64,000 bases of DNA, from contig JAEXYA010000011.1 in NCBI GenBank assembly GCA_023451825.1, positions 1-64,000 on the forward strand. The letters are read 5' to 3'. The stretch comes from Pseudomonadota bacterium. GTDB lineage: Bacteria > Pseudomonadota > Alphaproteobacteria > Rhizobiales > Xanthobacteraceae. Shown here one piece after another: positions 37,601 through 45,430 of the stretch; the stretch's first letter is position 1; each line of letters opens with the position of its first letter. A model generated the notes under the pieces. That model ran no database searches, was not told the DNA's origin, and worked only from the letters and a program-made list of their open reading frames with translations. The position numbers and the translations under genes were made by a program.

Positions 37601-37789
37601 AACGGACGCGGCCATCGTATCGGCGCTGGCGCCCGGCAGCGTCGCGGTCACCGCAATGGTCGGGAAGTCAACCTTGGGAAGTGCCGAGACCGGCAGCAGG
37701 CGAAAACCGAAAATGCCGAAAGCGATGATCGTCGCCGTGATGAGCGTGGTCATCACCGGGCGACGGATGCAGATCTCCGAAAGGGTCAT
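34661..37789 (-). CDS. RND-family efflux permease (AcrB/MdtC-like)
   Basis: A 1042-residue inner-membrane proton-driven pump with the two-fold repeat of six-helix bundles and large periplasmic loops. Visible are the N-terminal ICIRRPVMTTLIT, the TM4 acidic pair in VGFVVDDAIVMLENI (proton relay), and a mirrored second half (KKNAIMMVDFALE). The sequence is nearer the multidrug MdtB/MdtC branch than the heavy-metal CusA branch. The adaptor gene is upstream with a 3-base gap; no TolC-type outer-membrane gene is present, so a shared one is probably used. Confidence 0.93.
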   Translation of the reverse strand: MTLSEICIRRPVMTTLITATIIAFGIFGFRLLPVSALPKVDFPTIAVTATLPGASADTMAASVAGVIERQLSTIAGISSMSSSSSQGTTQITIQFDLNRSIDAAALDVQTALTIAQRRLPIEMTIPPSFRKVNPGDFPVLFVALSSSTLPLSAVNEFGDITIGQALSQIPGVAQVLIYGTQKFAIRVQADPEAAAARGLSLEDIRTAVSRANSSTPVGTLNGPKQDISLQASGQMTKAADYSQIVVAWRNGSPVKLNEVAKIYDAVENDKVGTWLNGERAIVLAIQKQPDANTVAVVDAVRERLPSLRAQIPASVEVNMMMDRSISVREAVADVEETLLIAVVLVIIVIFLFLRSASATFIPALAVPISILGTCAVMYMLDYSINNMTLLAMTLSVGFVVDDAIVMLENIVRHIERGMQPFEAALKGAREIGFTIISITFSLIAVFIPVLLMGGIVGRVFREFAVTISVAIVVSGFVSLTLTPMLCARVLRAHDPNHKENIVLRLFERMFAAWLRAYEWSLDRVLAYKSVMLAVTLATLAGTVWLYMIVPKGFFPQEDTGFLTGITEAATDTSFEAMKARQAALVDVLKSDPAVEYINSTVGSGGPNATANYGRLFVALKPKKEREAAPIVMARLRQKATAVPGLQAFFQSIQNLNIGGRPSKSQYQYVLQSSDTEQLYRLAPEMREAISKVPGLLDVTTDLYIKNPQMTVDIDREKAAVYGITVDQVRNQLYNAFGARQIGTIYTPTNDYQIILEAQPQFRVDPSDLSKLYMKTSANQTIPLSAVAKLVPTVGPLQINHQGQQPAVTISFNLQPGYSLGYAVDQITKIESDSKLPVTIATGFSGTAQVFQDSLRGQGVLILAAVFAAFVILGILYESFIHPITIISGLPSAGIGAILTLMLFKMEMSVIAMIGIVMLVGIVKKNAIMMVDFALERRRVGLSAEHAIREAALLRFRPIMMTTFAAIFGTLPIAIGAGAGAELRQPLGVAVVGGLCLSQLLTLYITPVIYIYLDRIDIKLKRKLQPQIVDDEQDGRPRVVAAE

Positions 37790-37792
37790 GGC

Positions 37793-38917
37793 TTACGCCC
37801 CGGCTTTGCGCTTGCGGGGCTCGACCTGCGTGCCCTGGGTCAACAGCAGTTGACCATCCACCACCACTTCTTCATTGCCCGACAGCCCGGTGGTGATCAC
37901 CGACTGGCCCTGGAAGGTGCGATCGACCTCGACCGGCTGGATCTGCGCTTTGCCGTCCTTCACGACAAACACGAAGTTCCCGGTCTGGCTGCGCTGCACG
38001 GCGACGGTCGGCACCGTGACGCCGTCCTCGACGCGAATGATGAGCTTGGTCTGAACCAGCGTGCCCGGCCAAAGGATCTCGCTGGCATTGTCCATGATCC
38101 CGCGCACGGTGACCATGCCGGTCGTGGAGTCCACCGTGTTCTCGATCATCGCAACTTTGCCGGTCTCCGACCGCTCGCTGTTCGGAATGGTTGCGATCAC
38201 TCTGGTGGTGCCGGCCGTCATGGCATCGCGGAGATCGGCGAGCAGGCGCTGCGGGATCGTGAAAGTCACATAGACCGGCGCCATCTGGTTGATGGTCGCG
38301 AGCGGCGCCGTGTCCGCCGGGCGGACGAAATTGCCGACTTTCACATTGGCAGCGCTGATCCGGCCCGAAAACGGCGCCTTGATGATCGTATAGCTCTTCT
38401 GGACCTTGAGGTTGTCGAGCATCGACTGGTCGGCCTTGATGGTGCCGGCCAGAATGTCGGTCTGGGTCTTGGCGTTATCGAGACTGACCTGGGTCGTTGC
38501 GCCCTTCCCGATCAGGTCGGCGAAACGGCGGACGTCACGCTCCGCTCCCGCAAGCTGGGCCTGGTCCTTGGCCAGCGTGCCCTCCGCCTGTTCGATCTGA
38601 GCGTCGATTTGGCGCGAATCGAGCGTGAAGAGGAGATCGCCTTCGTTGACCTTGGCGCCATCTTGGAAATGGACGGAAACAATCGTGGTCTCGAGGCGGG
38701 ACTTGAGGGCCACCGAGGAAATCGGCGTCACCATCCCAATGGCATCGACATCGACCGGCACCGGCTTGCGCTCGGCTTTTGCAAGCTCCACGGCGACAAC
38801 ACGCGCCCTCGCCTGAGTCGGGGCCTTGTCGCCGCCCATCCAGAGGGATCGCGTGGCATAGCCAGCGACGGCGACGCCTGCGAGGACAACAAGAGCGGTC
38901 AGCGTGCGTTTCTTCAT
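37793..38917 (-). CDS. RND efflux periplasmic adaptor (membrane fusion protein, MdtA-like)
   Basis: A 374-residue HlyD-type adaptor: an N-terminal membrane anchor (about 7-24), a lipoyl half-motif (SRLETTIVSVHFQDGAKVNEG), an alpha-helical hairpin (about 110-165), the second lipoyl half (APFSGRISAANVKVGNFV), then beta-barrel and membrane-proximal domains. First gene of the operon with the RND permease. No regulator is adjacent. Confidence 0.92.
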   Translation of the reverse strand: MKKRTLTALVVLAGVAVAGYATRSLWMGGDKAPTQARARVVAVELAKAERKPVPVDVDAIGMVTPISSVALKSRLETTIVSVHFQDGAKVNEGDLLFTLDSRQIDAQIEQAEGTLAKDQAQLAGAERDVRRFADLIGKGATTQVSLDNAKTQTDILAGTIKADQSMLDNLKVQKSYTIIKAPFSGRISAANVKVGNFVRPADTAPLATINQMAPVYVTFTIPQRLLADLRDAMTAGTTRVIATIPNSERSETGKVAMIENTVDSTTGMVTVRGIMDNASEILWPGTLVQTKLIIRVEDGVTVPTVAVQRSQTGNFVFVVKDGKAQIQPVEVDRTFQGQSVITTGLSGNEEVVVDGQLLLTQGTQVEPRKRKAGA

Positions 38918-39097
38918 GTGGCCTTCGTCACCTGGTGCAGTCTTTTGGTCGAAGCTCGGGTGTCGCCCCCCGTATCCGTCCCCGGCTGTTTTTCTCGGCG
39001 CCTGTGCGCTTTAGGGTTAAAGCGTATCATGACGCTGCGGGGGATGGTATGCCACCGCAACGCAATTTTGCCATTGTTGTTACCGGAATCCCATCGG

Positions 39098-39889
39098 ATG
39101 AGAATAGCCACCTGGAACGTGAATTCGGTCCGCCAGCGTCTGGATCATCTGCTGATCTGGCTCAAGGAATGCCAGCCGGACATCGTCTGCCTGCAAGAAA
39201 TCAAATGCATGGACGACGCCTTCCCGCGGGAGCCTATCGAGGCACTCGGTTACAACGTCGTGACCCACGGCCAGAAGACGTTCAACGGCGTCGCCCTGCT
39301 GTCAAAATTTCCGCTGGATGAAGCTACCCCTCGCCTCGCCGGCGACGATCTCGACGAGCACGCCCGTTTCATCGAGGGCGTGGTGTCGCTCAAATCCGGC
39401 GTCGTCCGCGTCGCCTGCCTGTATCTGCCAAACGGCAATCCGGTCGAGACGGAAAAATACCCCTATAAGCTGCGGTGGATGGAGCGGCTGCGCGAATTCA
39501 CTAAATTGCGCCTGAAGACCGAGGAGCCACTGATCCTCGCTGGCGACTTCAATGTGATCCCCCATGCCCGCGATGTTCACAATCCCGCGGCCTGGATCAA
39601 CGACGCGCTGTTCAAGCCGGAGACCCGCGAGAGCTTCCAGTCCCTGCTCGGCCTCGGCATGACCGACGCGCTGCGCGCCGTGACGGACGAACCCGGCCAG
39701 TACACGTTCTGGGATTATCAGGCCGGCGCTTGGCAGAAAAACTGGGGCATCCGCATCGACCATCTGCTGCTTTCGCCGCAGGCCAGCGACAAGCTCATTG
39801 ATGTCGGCATCGACAAATATGTCCGCGCCTGGGAGAAGCCGAGCGACCACGTTCCGGTCTGGGTCGATCTCGATCTGGAAGCGGCCTGA
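39098..39889 (+). CDS. xthA: Exodeoxyribonuclease III
   Basis: AP endonuclease and 3'-5' exonuclease of base-excision repair. The 263-residue protein shows the EEP-fold motifs MRIATWNVNSVRQRL, CLQEIKCMDD (metal glutamate), LAGDFNVIPHARDVHNP, and the C-terminal RIDHLLLSPQ and PSDHVPVWVDLD (catalytic Asp-His). The ATG at 39098 is the natural start; the same frame is open far upstream, antisense to the adaptor gene, but that part is not coding. Confidence 0.94.
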   Translation: MRIATWNVNSVRQRLDHLLIWLKECQPDIVCLQEIKCMDDAFPREPIEALGYNVVTHGQKTFNGVALLSKFPLDEATPRLAGDDLDEHARFIEGVVSLKSGVVRVACLYLPNGNPVETEKYPYKLRWMERLREFTKLRLKTEEPLILAGDFNVIPHARDVHNPAAWINDALFKPETRESFQSLLGLGMTDALRAVTDEPGQYTFWDYQAGAWQKNWGIRIDHLLLSPQASDKLIDVGIDKYVRAWEKPSDHVPVWVDLDLEAA

Positions 39890-40079
39890 CGGAGCGACCA
39901 TTGGGCGTTTGAGCGAAGCCTGATCCGCCCCGCGGCTACGCGCTCCACTTCCTAACGCACCGCAGCATCAAATCTTCCCACTTCGCGCCATATCACTTGG
40001 GACGGAGCCCCACACCCTATGGTTTAATCACACGCACTGGCTGACTTGATCGCAATGCCGTCTCGGGAAGCTGAGTGTC

Positions 40080-40841
40080 ATGACATCGATCGACCGTGCG
40101 AACATCGTCCTGCCTCGGCAACCCGCACCAGAGCGCGACGTCCTGCTGTTGTGGATGATCTTCACCGGTCTGTCCGTCTTCGCTTTCACGCTTCTATGGC
40201 GATACGGCCTGATCCATTTGATGATCGCGTCCGACCGCACTTATATTTCGAGCCTGATCGGCGCGCTCTATATCGTCACCTGCTGCCACTGCTTCCTGCG
40301 CACCCGCGCGATCGCCCGTGAAGGCGCCGCAGCTATGCGCTGTCATGCGTTGCTGAGTTCAGCCGAAGGCACCCTCGCACTGAGCAACGATCGGCGATCA
40401 CTGCCGGACGGCATGGTCGCCGACCACATTCGCAATCTCGTGACCAAAGCCAATGCGCAGGGCGGCGGCCGGATCGACCAGACGCTGATGCTCCGAGCGC
40501 TGGCAGACCGACTGCGCGGTTCCAATGGGTTTGGCGCCTTCGCATCCGATACACTGATGAAGCTCGGCCTGCTCGGAACGATCGTCGGCTTCATCATCAT
40601 GCTGGCGCCTGTCGCGACCCTCGACGCCGCCGACAAGGCTGCGATGCGCGCATCCATGGGCTTGATGAGCGATGGCATGGCGGTGGCCATGTACACGACG
40701 CTGGTGGGGCTGATCGGATCAATCCTTGTCCGCATTCAATATTACATGCTCGATGCCGCGACCCAGCGTGTGTTTTCCGATGCCGTGCTGCTGACCGAAA
40801 CGCGGGTCACGCCGGTTCTGGAAGCGCGCCATGACCGATGA
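40080..40841 (+). CDS. MotA/TolQ/ExbB-type proton channel homologue
   Basis: A 253-residue inner-membrane protein with helices at about 22-42, 55-72, 155-178 and 195-217. The last two carry the TolQ/MotA pattern (LMKLGLLGTIVGFIIMLAP and SDGMAVAMYTTLVGLIGSIL), as in the proton-conducting subunits of the Tol, Ton and flagellar stator systems. It overlaps the next gene by 11 bases; the partner there is not a recognisable TolR/ExbD/MotB. So this may be an energy-transducing unit of a different kind. The ATG at 40080 fits the first helix. Confidence 0.82.
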   Translation: MTSIDRANIVLPRQPAPERDVLLLWMIFTGLSVFAFTLLWRYGLIHLMIASDRTYISSLIGALYIVTCCHCFLRTRAIAREGAAAMRCHALLSSAEGTLALSNDRRSLPDGMVADHIRNLVTKANAQGGGRIDQTLMLRALADRLRGSNGFGAFASDTLMKLGLLGTIVGFIIMLAPVATLDAADKAAMRASMGLMSDGMAVAMYTTLVGLIGSILVRIQYYMLDAATQRVFSDAVLLTETRVTPVLEARHDR

Positions 40842-41505
40842 TTTCGGCCTCTATCCGCGCGAGGAAAACTTCGATCCGCTCGGCGTCATGCTATTCAAGG
40901 CGCTGCAGGTGATCGCCTTCCTGTTCTTTATCGCCCTGCTCGCCGTATCCCCCGACTCCAAGGACGGCAAGATCGATTCAAAAGCCGAGTTCATCATCAC
41001 GATGGACTGGCCCGACAATCACCCCGATGATTTCGATTTGTTCGTGCAGGATCCCATCGGCAATATCGCATGGTACCGGCATCGCGAAGCTGGCTTCCTC
41101 ACACTGGATCGGGACGATCGCGGCGGCGCCAACAATTTCATTACCGTCAACGGCAAGAAGATCGCCTCGGCGATCCGCGAGGAAATCGTGACTGTCCGCG
41201 GCATCGTGCGCGGCGAATACACCGTCAATGTCTCGCATTTCGCGGCAACGACGGGTGAGCCTGTGCCCGTCAAAATCAAGGTGCAGAAGCTCAATCCGAC
41301 AGCGCAGGTCGTGTTCGACGACAAAGTAATCCTCGATCACACCGGCCACGAGCGCACCGCCGTGCGGTTCTGGCTCGACGGCGAAGGCAAGGTCATCGAT
41401 GTCCAGCAGCGCCACAAATCCCTGCTGGAAACCTTTCGCAACGCGCGCGCCAATGGCGCAGATCTCGATCCCAAGACCGGCGTGAGGATGCCGCGCCGTG
41501 AGTAA
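40831..41505 (+). CDS. Single-pass membrane protein, likely partner of the channel homologue
   Basis: A 224-residue protein with a short cytoplasmic N-terminus containing acidic and aromatic residues, one transmembrane helix (about 20-40, MLFKALQVIAFLFFIALLAV) and a periplasmic domain of about 180 residues. This is the topology of ExbD, TolR and MotB, but no Asp lies in the helix at the usual position and the periplasmic part (DWPDNHPDDFDLFVQDP, then a beta-rich region) is not one I recognise. It overlaps both neighbours, so co-expression is near certain. Confidence 0.75.
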   Translation: MTDDFGLYPREENFDPLGVMLFKALQVIAFLFFIALLAVSPDSKDGKIDSKAEFIITMDWPDNHPDDFDLFVQDPIGNIAWYRHREAGFLTLDRDDRGGANNFITVNGKKIASAIREEIVTVRGIVRGEYTVNVSHFAATTGEPVPVKIKVQKLNPTAQVVFDDKVILDHTGHERTAVRFWLDGEGKVIDVQQRHKSLLETFRNARANGADLDPKTGVRMPRRE

Positions 41506-42103
41506 CAGCCAGCAATCGATGGTGTTGGTCCTGTCCGTGGGTTACGCGCTGATCGGCGCGCTGTTGCTCATGATCCTGGTCTATGCGCGTCTCGGCTGGC
41601 GCCTGAAGGCGACCGTCGTGATCGTCGTCAGCGCCTTCTACATCGCAAGTTTCATCGGCGTGCGTGGCCTGCTCGGCTGGGCGAGCATCGACACGCTGCC
41701 GCCCCGCTTCAAGTTGCTGCACGCACGGATCGTGGAGCCGCACGCGCTGGCCGGCGATCCCGGCTCGATCTATTTGTGGGTGGAAACGCTGGATGACGAC
41801 AATCGTCCCAGCGGCATTCCGCGCGCGTTTCGCATTCCTTATAGCGAAAAACTCGCGGAGAAGACCGACAGGGCCGTCAGCGAAATCTCGGCGGGACATC
41901 CGCAGGGTGGACGCGCGGCCGATTACGGCAGCGGCCAGGGTGGCCTGCTGGATGCCGCGCGGGAATACATTACGCCGAGCATGATCATGGAAACGTCAGG
42001 CGGCGATCCTTCGACCGGCGGTGGACCAGTCGCTCCGCAAAGCGCGGGCGAAGCCGTGTCGTTTACCCCGCTGCTGCCGCCACGCATGCCACCGAAGGAT
42101 TAG
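41498..42103 (+). CDS. Two-helix membrane protein of unknown function
   Basis: A 201-residue protein with two transmembrane helices (about 8-28 and 38-58), a middle domain with the pattern PGSIYLWVETLDDDNRPSGIPRAFRIPY, and a disordered Gly/Pro-rich tail (about 130-201). It starts 8 bases inside the previous gene. No family was recognised. The third part of the channel-like operon. Confidence 0.7.
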   Translation: MSNSQQSMVLVLSVGYALIGALLLMILVYARLGWRLKATVVIVVSAFYIASFIGVRGLLGWASIDTLPPRFKLLHARIVEPHALAGDPGSIYLWVETLDDDNRPSGIPRAFRIPYSEKLAEKTDRAVSEISAGHPQGGRAADYGSGQGGLLDAAREYITPSMIMETSGGDPSTGGGPVAPQSAGEAVSFTPLLPPRMPPKD

Positions 42104-42129
42104 CCGCAAATGGACTGGCGAACGCCGCC

Positions 42130-42948
42130 TCAGTCCCGCTTGCCCTGCACCCAGTGCTCGAGCATCTGCAGCGCCATGGCACGGTCGTCTTCCGAGGCCT
42201 TGGCAATCGCCTTGGCGTAGCTGTCGCGGATCCAGGTGTCTTCCGGACCGGCATTGTCGCGTGCCAGTGTCAGCCACATCAGGCCACGGGCCATCTGGCG
42301 CGGCAGCGCCTCGCCGTTGAACAGCATCTGGCCAAGCAGCGCCTGCGCCTGATGCTGGCCCTTCTGCGCGGCAAGACCGAGCCAGCGGACGCCATATTTT
42401 GCGTCGCGCGGGGTGCCAATGCCCTTCAGATACAGGCGAGCCAGATCGTATTGGGCGTCGGCATTGCCGAAATAGGACGCGGCGTAAGAGAACATCTCGC
42501 GAGCGCGCTCGGCATCGACCTTGATCTTCGAATTCGGAATACCGTCGAGATAGTAACGGCCTAGCGCCACGAACGCGTTAGCAACGATGGCGGCCTGCGG
42601 CGCCGACGGCGAATCCTCCGCATGGGCATTGGCGATGCGGCTGAAATATTCGAAAGCACGCAGATCGTCCTGCGCGACGCCGTTGCCGTCCGCATACATG
42701 CGGCCGAGCTTCCATTGGGCGATGGGATGGCCGCCCTCGGCAGCGTATTGCAGCGCGGTGAGCGAGTTATCGGGCTTGGCGACAGGCTTCCTCGCGACGG
42801 GAGCCGCAACGCCGGGCATTGCTGGGATCACCGACGGCGCGGCATCGCTGCCACCGACCGGCGAGCCGTCAAATGCCAAGGCAGGCCCGGCCGCAATGGC
42901 CGCGCTCCAGGCAAACGCAACGAAAACGAGACGCTCAAACATCCGCAT
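42130..42948 (-). CDS. exoR: ExoR-like periplasmic Sel1-repeat regulator
   Basis: A 272-residue protein with a Sec signal (MRMFERLVFVAFAWSAAIAAGPALA) and Sel1-like repeats (AAEGGHPIAQWKLGRMYADG, YFGNADAQYDLARLYLKG, AAQKGQHQAQALLGQMLFNG, and others) ending MWLTLARDNA. Layout, repeats and signature closely match rhizobial ExoR, the periplasmic inhibitor of the ExoS/ChvI two-component system that controls exopolysaccharide and motility; that system is not in this window. The ATG at 42948 is used. It is convergent with the channel-like operon. Confidence 0.75.
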   Translation of the reverse strand: MRMFERLVFVAFAWSAAIAAGPALAFDGSPVGGSDAAPSVIPAMPGVAAPVARKPVAKPDNSLTALQYAAEGGHPIAQWKLGRMYADGNGVAQDDLRAFEYFSRIANAHAEDSPSAPQAAIVANAFVALGRYYLDGIPNSKIKVDAERAREMFSYAASYFGNADAQYDLARLYLKGIGTPRDAKYGVRWLGLAAQKGQHQAQALLGQMLFNGEALPRQMARGLMWLTLARDNAGPEDTWIRDSYAKAIAKASEDDRAMALQMLEHWVQGKRD

Positions 42949-43739
42949 GACTATGGTTCTCAAGGTCGCCGCCCGAAAAGCTGGCGCCCGCAATGGCAAA
43001 TCTGGTTTGTCGCGCGAAAATATTATGCAAACCGGTCCCGCCATTGGTCGCGCAGCCAGCCCCATTGGACGTGCGCGCATCCGATCTGCGGTCGGTCAAC
43101 TTTCCGTTAGAAATAGGGGCATGGAACGAGGTGACGGTGAACAACGCGTCTATGACGTGATTCCCTTTCAATCCAACGACAGCGCCAACGGCGGCGAATT
43201 CGTCGGCAGAACGCGAAACGTCCTGGTGGGAATGTCGGGTCACGGCCTTCGGGTTCTCCGCAATCATCCGGCCCGCGTCGGCAGAGCCTTGCGGGACGTC
43301 CTGATCGAGCATTGTCGTTGTCAGCAACGGGATGCTGACAATGTCCGGTATGTCTTTGACGGCATCACGGCCGACTGAGTGCAAACCGGCGGCAAATGGA
43401 GTCTTTTTGAAGATTTCGTGATGTGCGGACACATCGGACGTAACGAACGGTCGATGCAGGCCGACCGCCTCGTGGCGCCCCTGCAAAAGCGGCTTGATGT
43501 TCGTGCCGACGTCCATTGCGAACCTGGTGTCTCAGGCCGCTCCAAGGATCCGGGATATCCCTCTGACATCCCGCCGATCTGGAGCACGCCCGCCTTCTGG
43601 CTGACGAGACATGATCTCACGAAGGCGTGTGGCCAAATAGCGGCGGCTGCGTATCCCACCGCTTGACAAGGTTAAATGCTGGGGAACCGTGGCAAATGAG
43701 CAACAGGCGTTGCACCAGGGCAACCGCGGCGCCGCGGCT
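42949..43739. other. 790-base region without a convincing gene
   Basis: Both strands have an open frame of fair length: minus 42935-43516 (193 codons) and plus ending at 43378 (ATG 43122, 85 codons after a weak TAGGGG). Neither has a recognisable domain, and neither shows the strong third-position GC bias of the neighbouring genes. The stretch from 43015 to 43040 is AT-rich and could hold a promoter for exoR or a decayed gene. A degenerate repeat follows at 43740. Confidence 0.5.
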
Positions 43740-43842
43740 GCAGGATGGGTTGACCGGAGCCGAAACCCATCGCTTTTCGTTTTTGCAAGTTCGGGCGGGT
43801 TTTCGCTCCGGCGCTCACGCGCCTTCGCTCAGCCCACCCCAA
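43740..43842. repeat. Intergenic palindromic repeat, family A (degenerate copy 4)
   Basis: GCAGGATGGGTTGACCGG ... TTTTCGCTCCGGCGCTCACGC ... CGCTCAGCCCACCCC. Internal part matches the copy at 52856. It ends 21 bases before the lpd stop codon. Confidence 0.75.
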
Positions 43843-43863
43843 CGCTCCGCCCTGTGGGCTCGC

Positions 43864-45282
43864 TTACGTATTCAGGACCCGGCCATAGGCGTCGAGCACG
43901 GCTTCCTTCATCGTCTCCGAGATGGTCGGATGCGGAAAGATGGTGTGGAACAGCTCTTCCTCGGTCGTCTCCAGGTTCATGGCGACGACAAAACCCTGGA
44001 TCATCTCGACGACTTCGGCGCCGACCATGTGCGCGCCGAGCAGTTGGCCGGTCTTCTTGTCGAAGATCACCTTCACCATGCCCTGGTCCTCGCCCTGGGC
44101 GATGGCCTTGCCATTGGCGACGAACGGAAAGCGGCCGACGCGGATGTCCTTGCCGGCTTCCTTGGCCTTGGCTTCGGTGAGGCCGACGGATGCGATCTGT
44201 GGGTGGCAATAGGTGCAGCCCGGGATCAGCGTCTTGTCCATGCCGTGCGGGTTCATGCCCTTGATGGCCTCGACGCAGATCACGCCCTCATGCTCGGCCT
44301 TGTGCGCCAGCATCGGGGGACCGGCGACGTCGCCGATGGCATAGATGCCCGGGACGTTGGTCTTGCCGTGCTTGTCGATGACGATGCAGCCGCGCTCGGT
44401 CTTCACGCCGAGCTTCTCCAGGCCGAAGCCTTCGATATTCCCGACCACGCCGACCGCCGAGATGACGCGGTCGAATTCCTGCGTCACCGGCTTCTTGCCG
44501 TCGTCGATGGTGGCGACGACGCTGTCGGCCTTCTTGTCGAGTTTCGTCACCTTGGTATTGGCGAGCACCTTGATGCCCTGCTTCTCGAACTGTTTTCGCG
44601 CGAAGGCGGCGATCTCGGCGTCTTCCACCGGCAGGATCTGCGGCAGCACTTCGACCACGGTCACTTCCGCGCCGAAGGAGCGATAGAACGAGGCGAATTC
44701 GATACCGATGGCGCCGGAGCCGACCACCAGCAGCGACTTCGGCATCTTGTCCGGGTTCATCGCCTCGAAATAGGTCCAGACCAGCTTCTTGTCGGGCTCG
44801 AGCCCCGGCAGCACGCGCGGGCGCGCGCCGGTGGCGACGATGATGTGTTTTGCGGTGTAGCTGCCCGCGCCCAGCGCGCCCTTCGGCGCCTCGGCCTGCG
44901 ACTTTTTAACGGAGAACTTGCCGGGCGCCTCCAGCGTCGCCTCGCCCCAGATCACGGTGATCTTGTTCTTCTTCATCAAGAACTCGACGCCGCCATTGAG
45001 GCGCTTCACCACGCCGCGCGAGCGCGCGATGACGGCCTTGATGTCGAAGGAGATGTTGTCAGCGGAGAGGCCGTAATCCTTGGCGTGCTGGAAGGCGTGA
45101 TACATTTCCGCCGAGCGCAGCAGCGCCTTGGTGGGGATGCAGCCCCAATTGTTGCAGATGCCGCCGAAATAGGCCTTTTCGACGATGGCCGTCTTGAAGC
45201 CGAGCTGCGCGGCACGAATGGCCGTCACATAGCCGCCGGGACCGGAGCCGATGACGACGACGTCGAAGGAATTGTCGGACAT
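43864..45282 (-). CDS. lpdA: Dihydrolipoyl dehydrogenase (E3)
   Basis: FAD flavoprotein that reoxidises dihydrolipoamide of the pyruvate dehydrogenase complex and makes NADH. The 472-residue protein has the FAD motif VVVIGSGPGGYVTAIRAAQ, the redox disulfide in GGICNNWGCIPTKALL, the NAD motif VVGSGAIGIEFASFY, and the C-terminal dimerisation domain with AHMVGAEVVEMIQGF and the catalytic His of FPHPTISE. Last gene of the pdh operon, after a family D repeat. Confidence 0.95.
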   Translation of the reverse strand: MSDNSFDVVVIGSGPGGYVTAIRAAQLGFKTAIVEKAYFGGICNNWGCIPTKALLRSAEMYHAFQHAKDYGLSADNISFDIKAVIARSRGVVKRLNGGVEFLMKKNKITVIWGEATLEAPGKFSVKKSQAEAPKGALGAGSYTAKHIIVATGARPRVLPGLEPDKKLVWTYFEAMNPDKMPKSLLVVGSGAIGIEFASFYRSFGAEVTVVEVLPQILPVEDAEIAAFARKQFEKQGIKVLANTKVTKLDKKADSVVATIDDGKKPVTQEFDRVISAVGVVGNIEGFGLEKLGVKTERGCIVIDKHGKTNVPGIYAIGDVAGPPMLAHKAEHEGVICVEAIKGMNPHGMDKTLIPGCTYCHPQIASVGLTEAKAKEAGKDIRVGRFPFVANGKAIAQGEDQGMVKVIFDKKTGQLLGAHMVGAEVVEMIQGFVVAMNLETTEEELFHTIFPHPTISETMKEAVLDAYGRVLNT

Positions 45283-45327
45283 GGGTTACTCGCTTTTGCT
45301 TTGATGACGGAGCGCCTGACTCCCGGC

Positions 45328-45410
45328 CGTCATTGCGAGGAGCGAAGCGACGAAGCAATCCAGTCTTCGCTTGTCGCTTTCTGGATTGCTTCGCTGCGCT
45401 CGCAATGACG
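45328..45410. repeat. Intergenic palindromic repeat, family D
   Basis: CGTCATTGCGAGGAGCG ... GAAGCAATCCAG at the left and CTGGATTGCTTC ... CGCTCGCAATGACG at the right form an 83-base hairpin. It lies between pdhC and lpdA, 20 bases after the pdhC stop. Confidence 0.88.
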
Positions 45411-45430
45411 GTGGAGGCGTTAGAGCGCCA

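Noticed and set aside
37850..39097. Long N-terminal extension in frame with xthA
   Set aside because: It is antisense to the adaptor gene and unlike any ExoIII; the ATG at 39098 gives the standard protein start.
43627..45408. 593-codon open frame antisense to lpdA
   Set aside because: It spans lpdA and two repeats, with composition typical of a reverse-complement frame.
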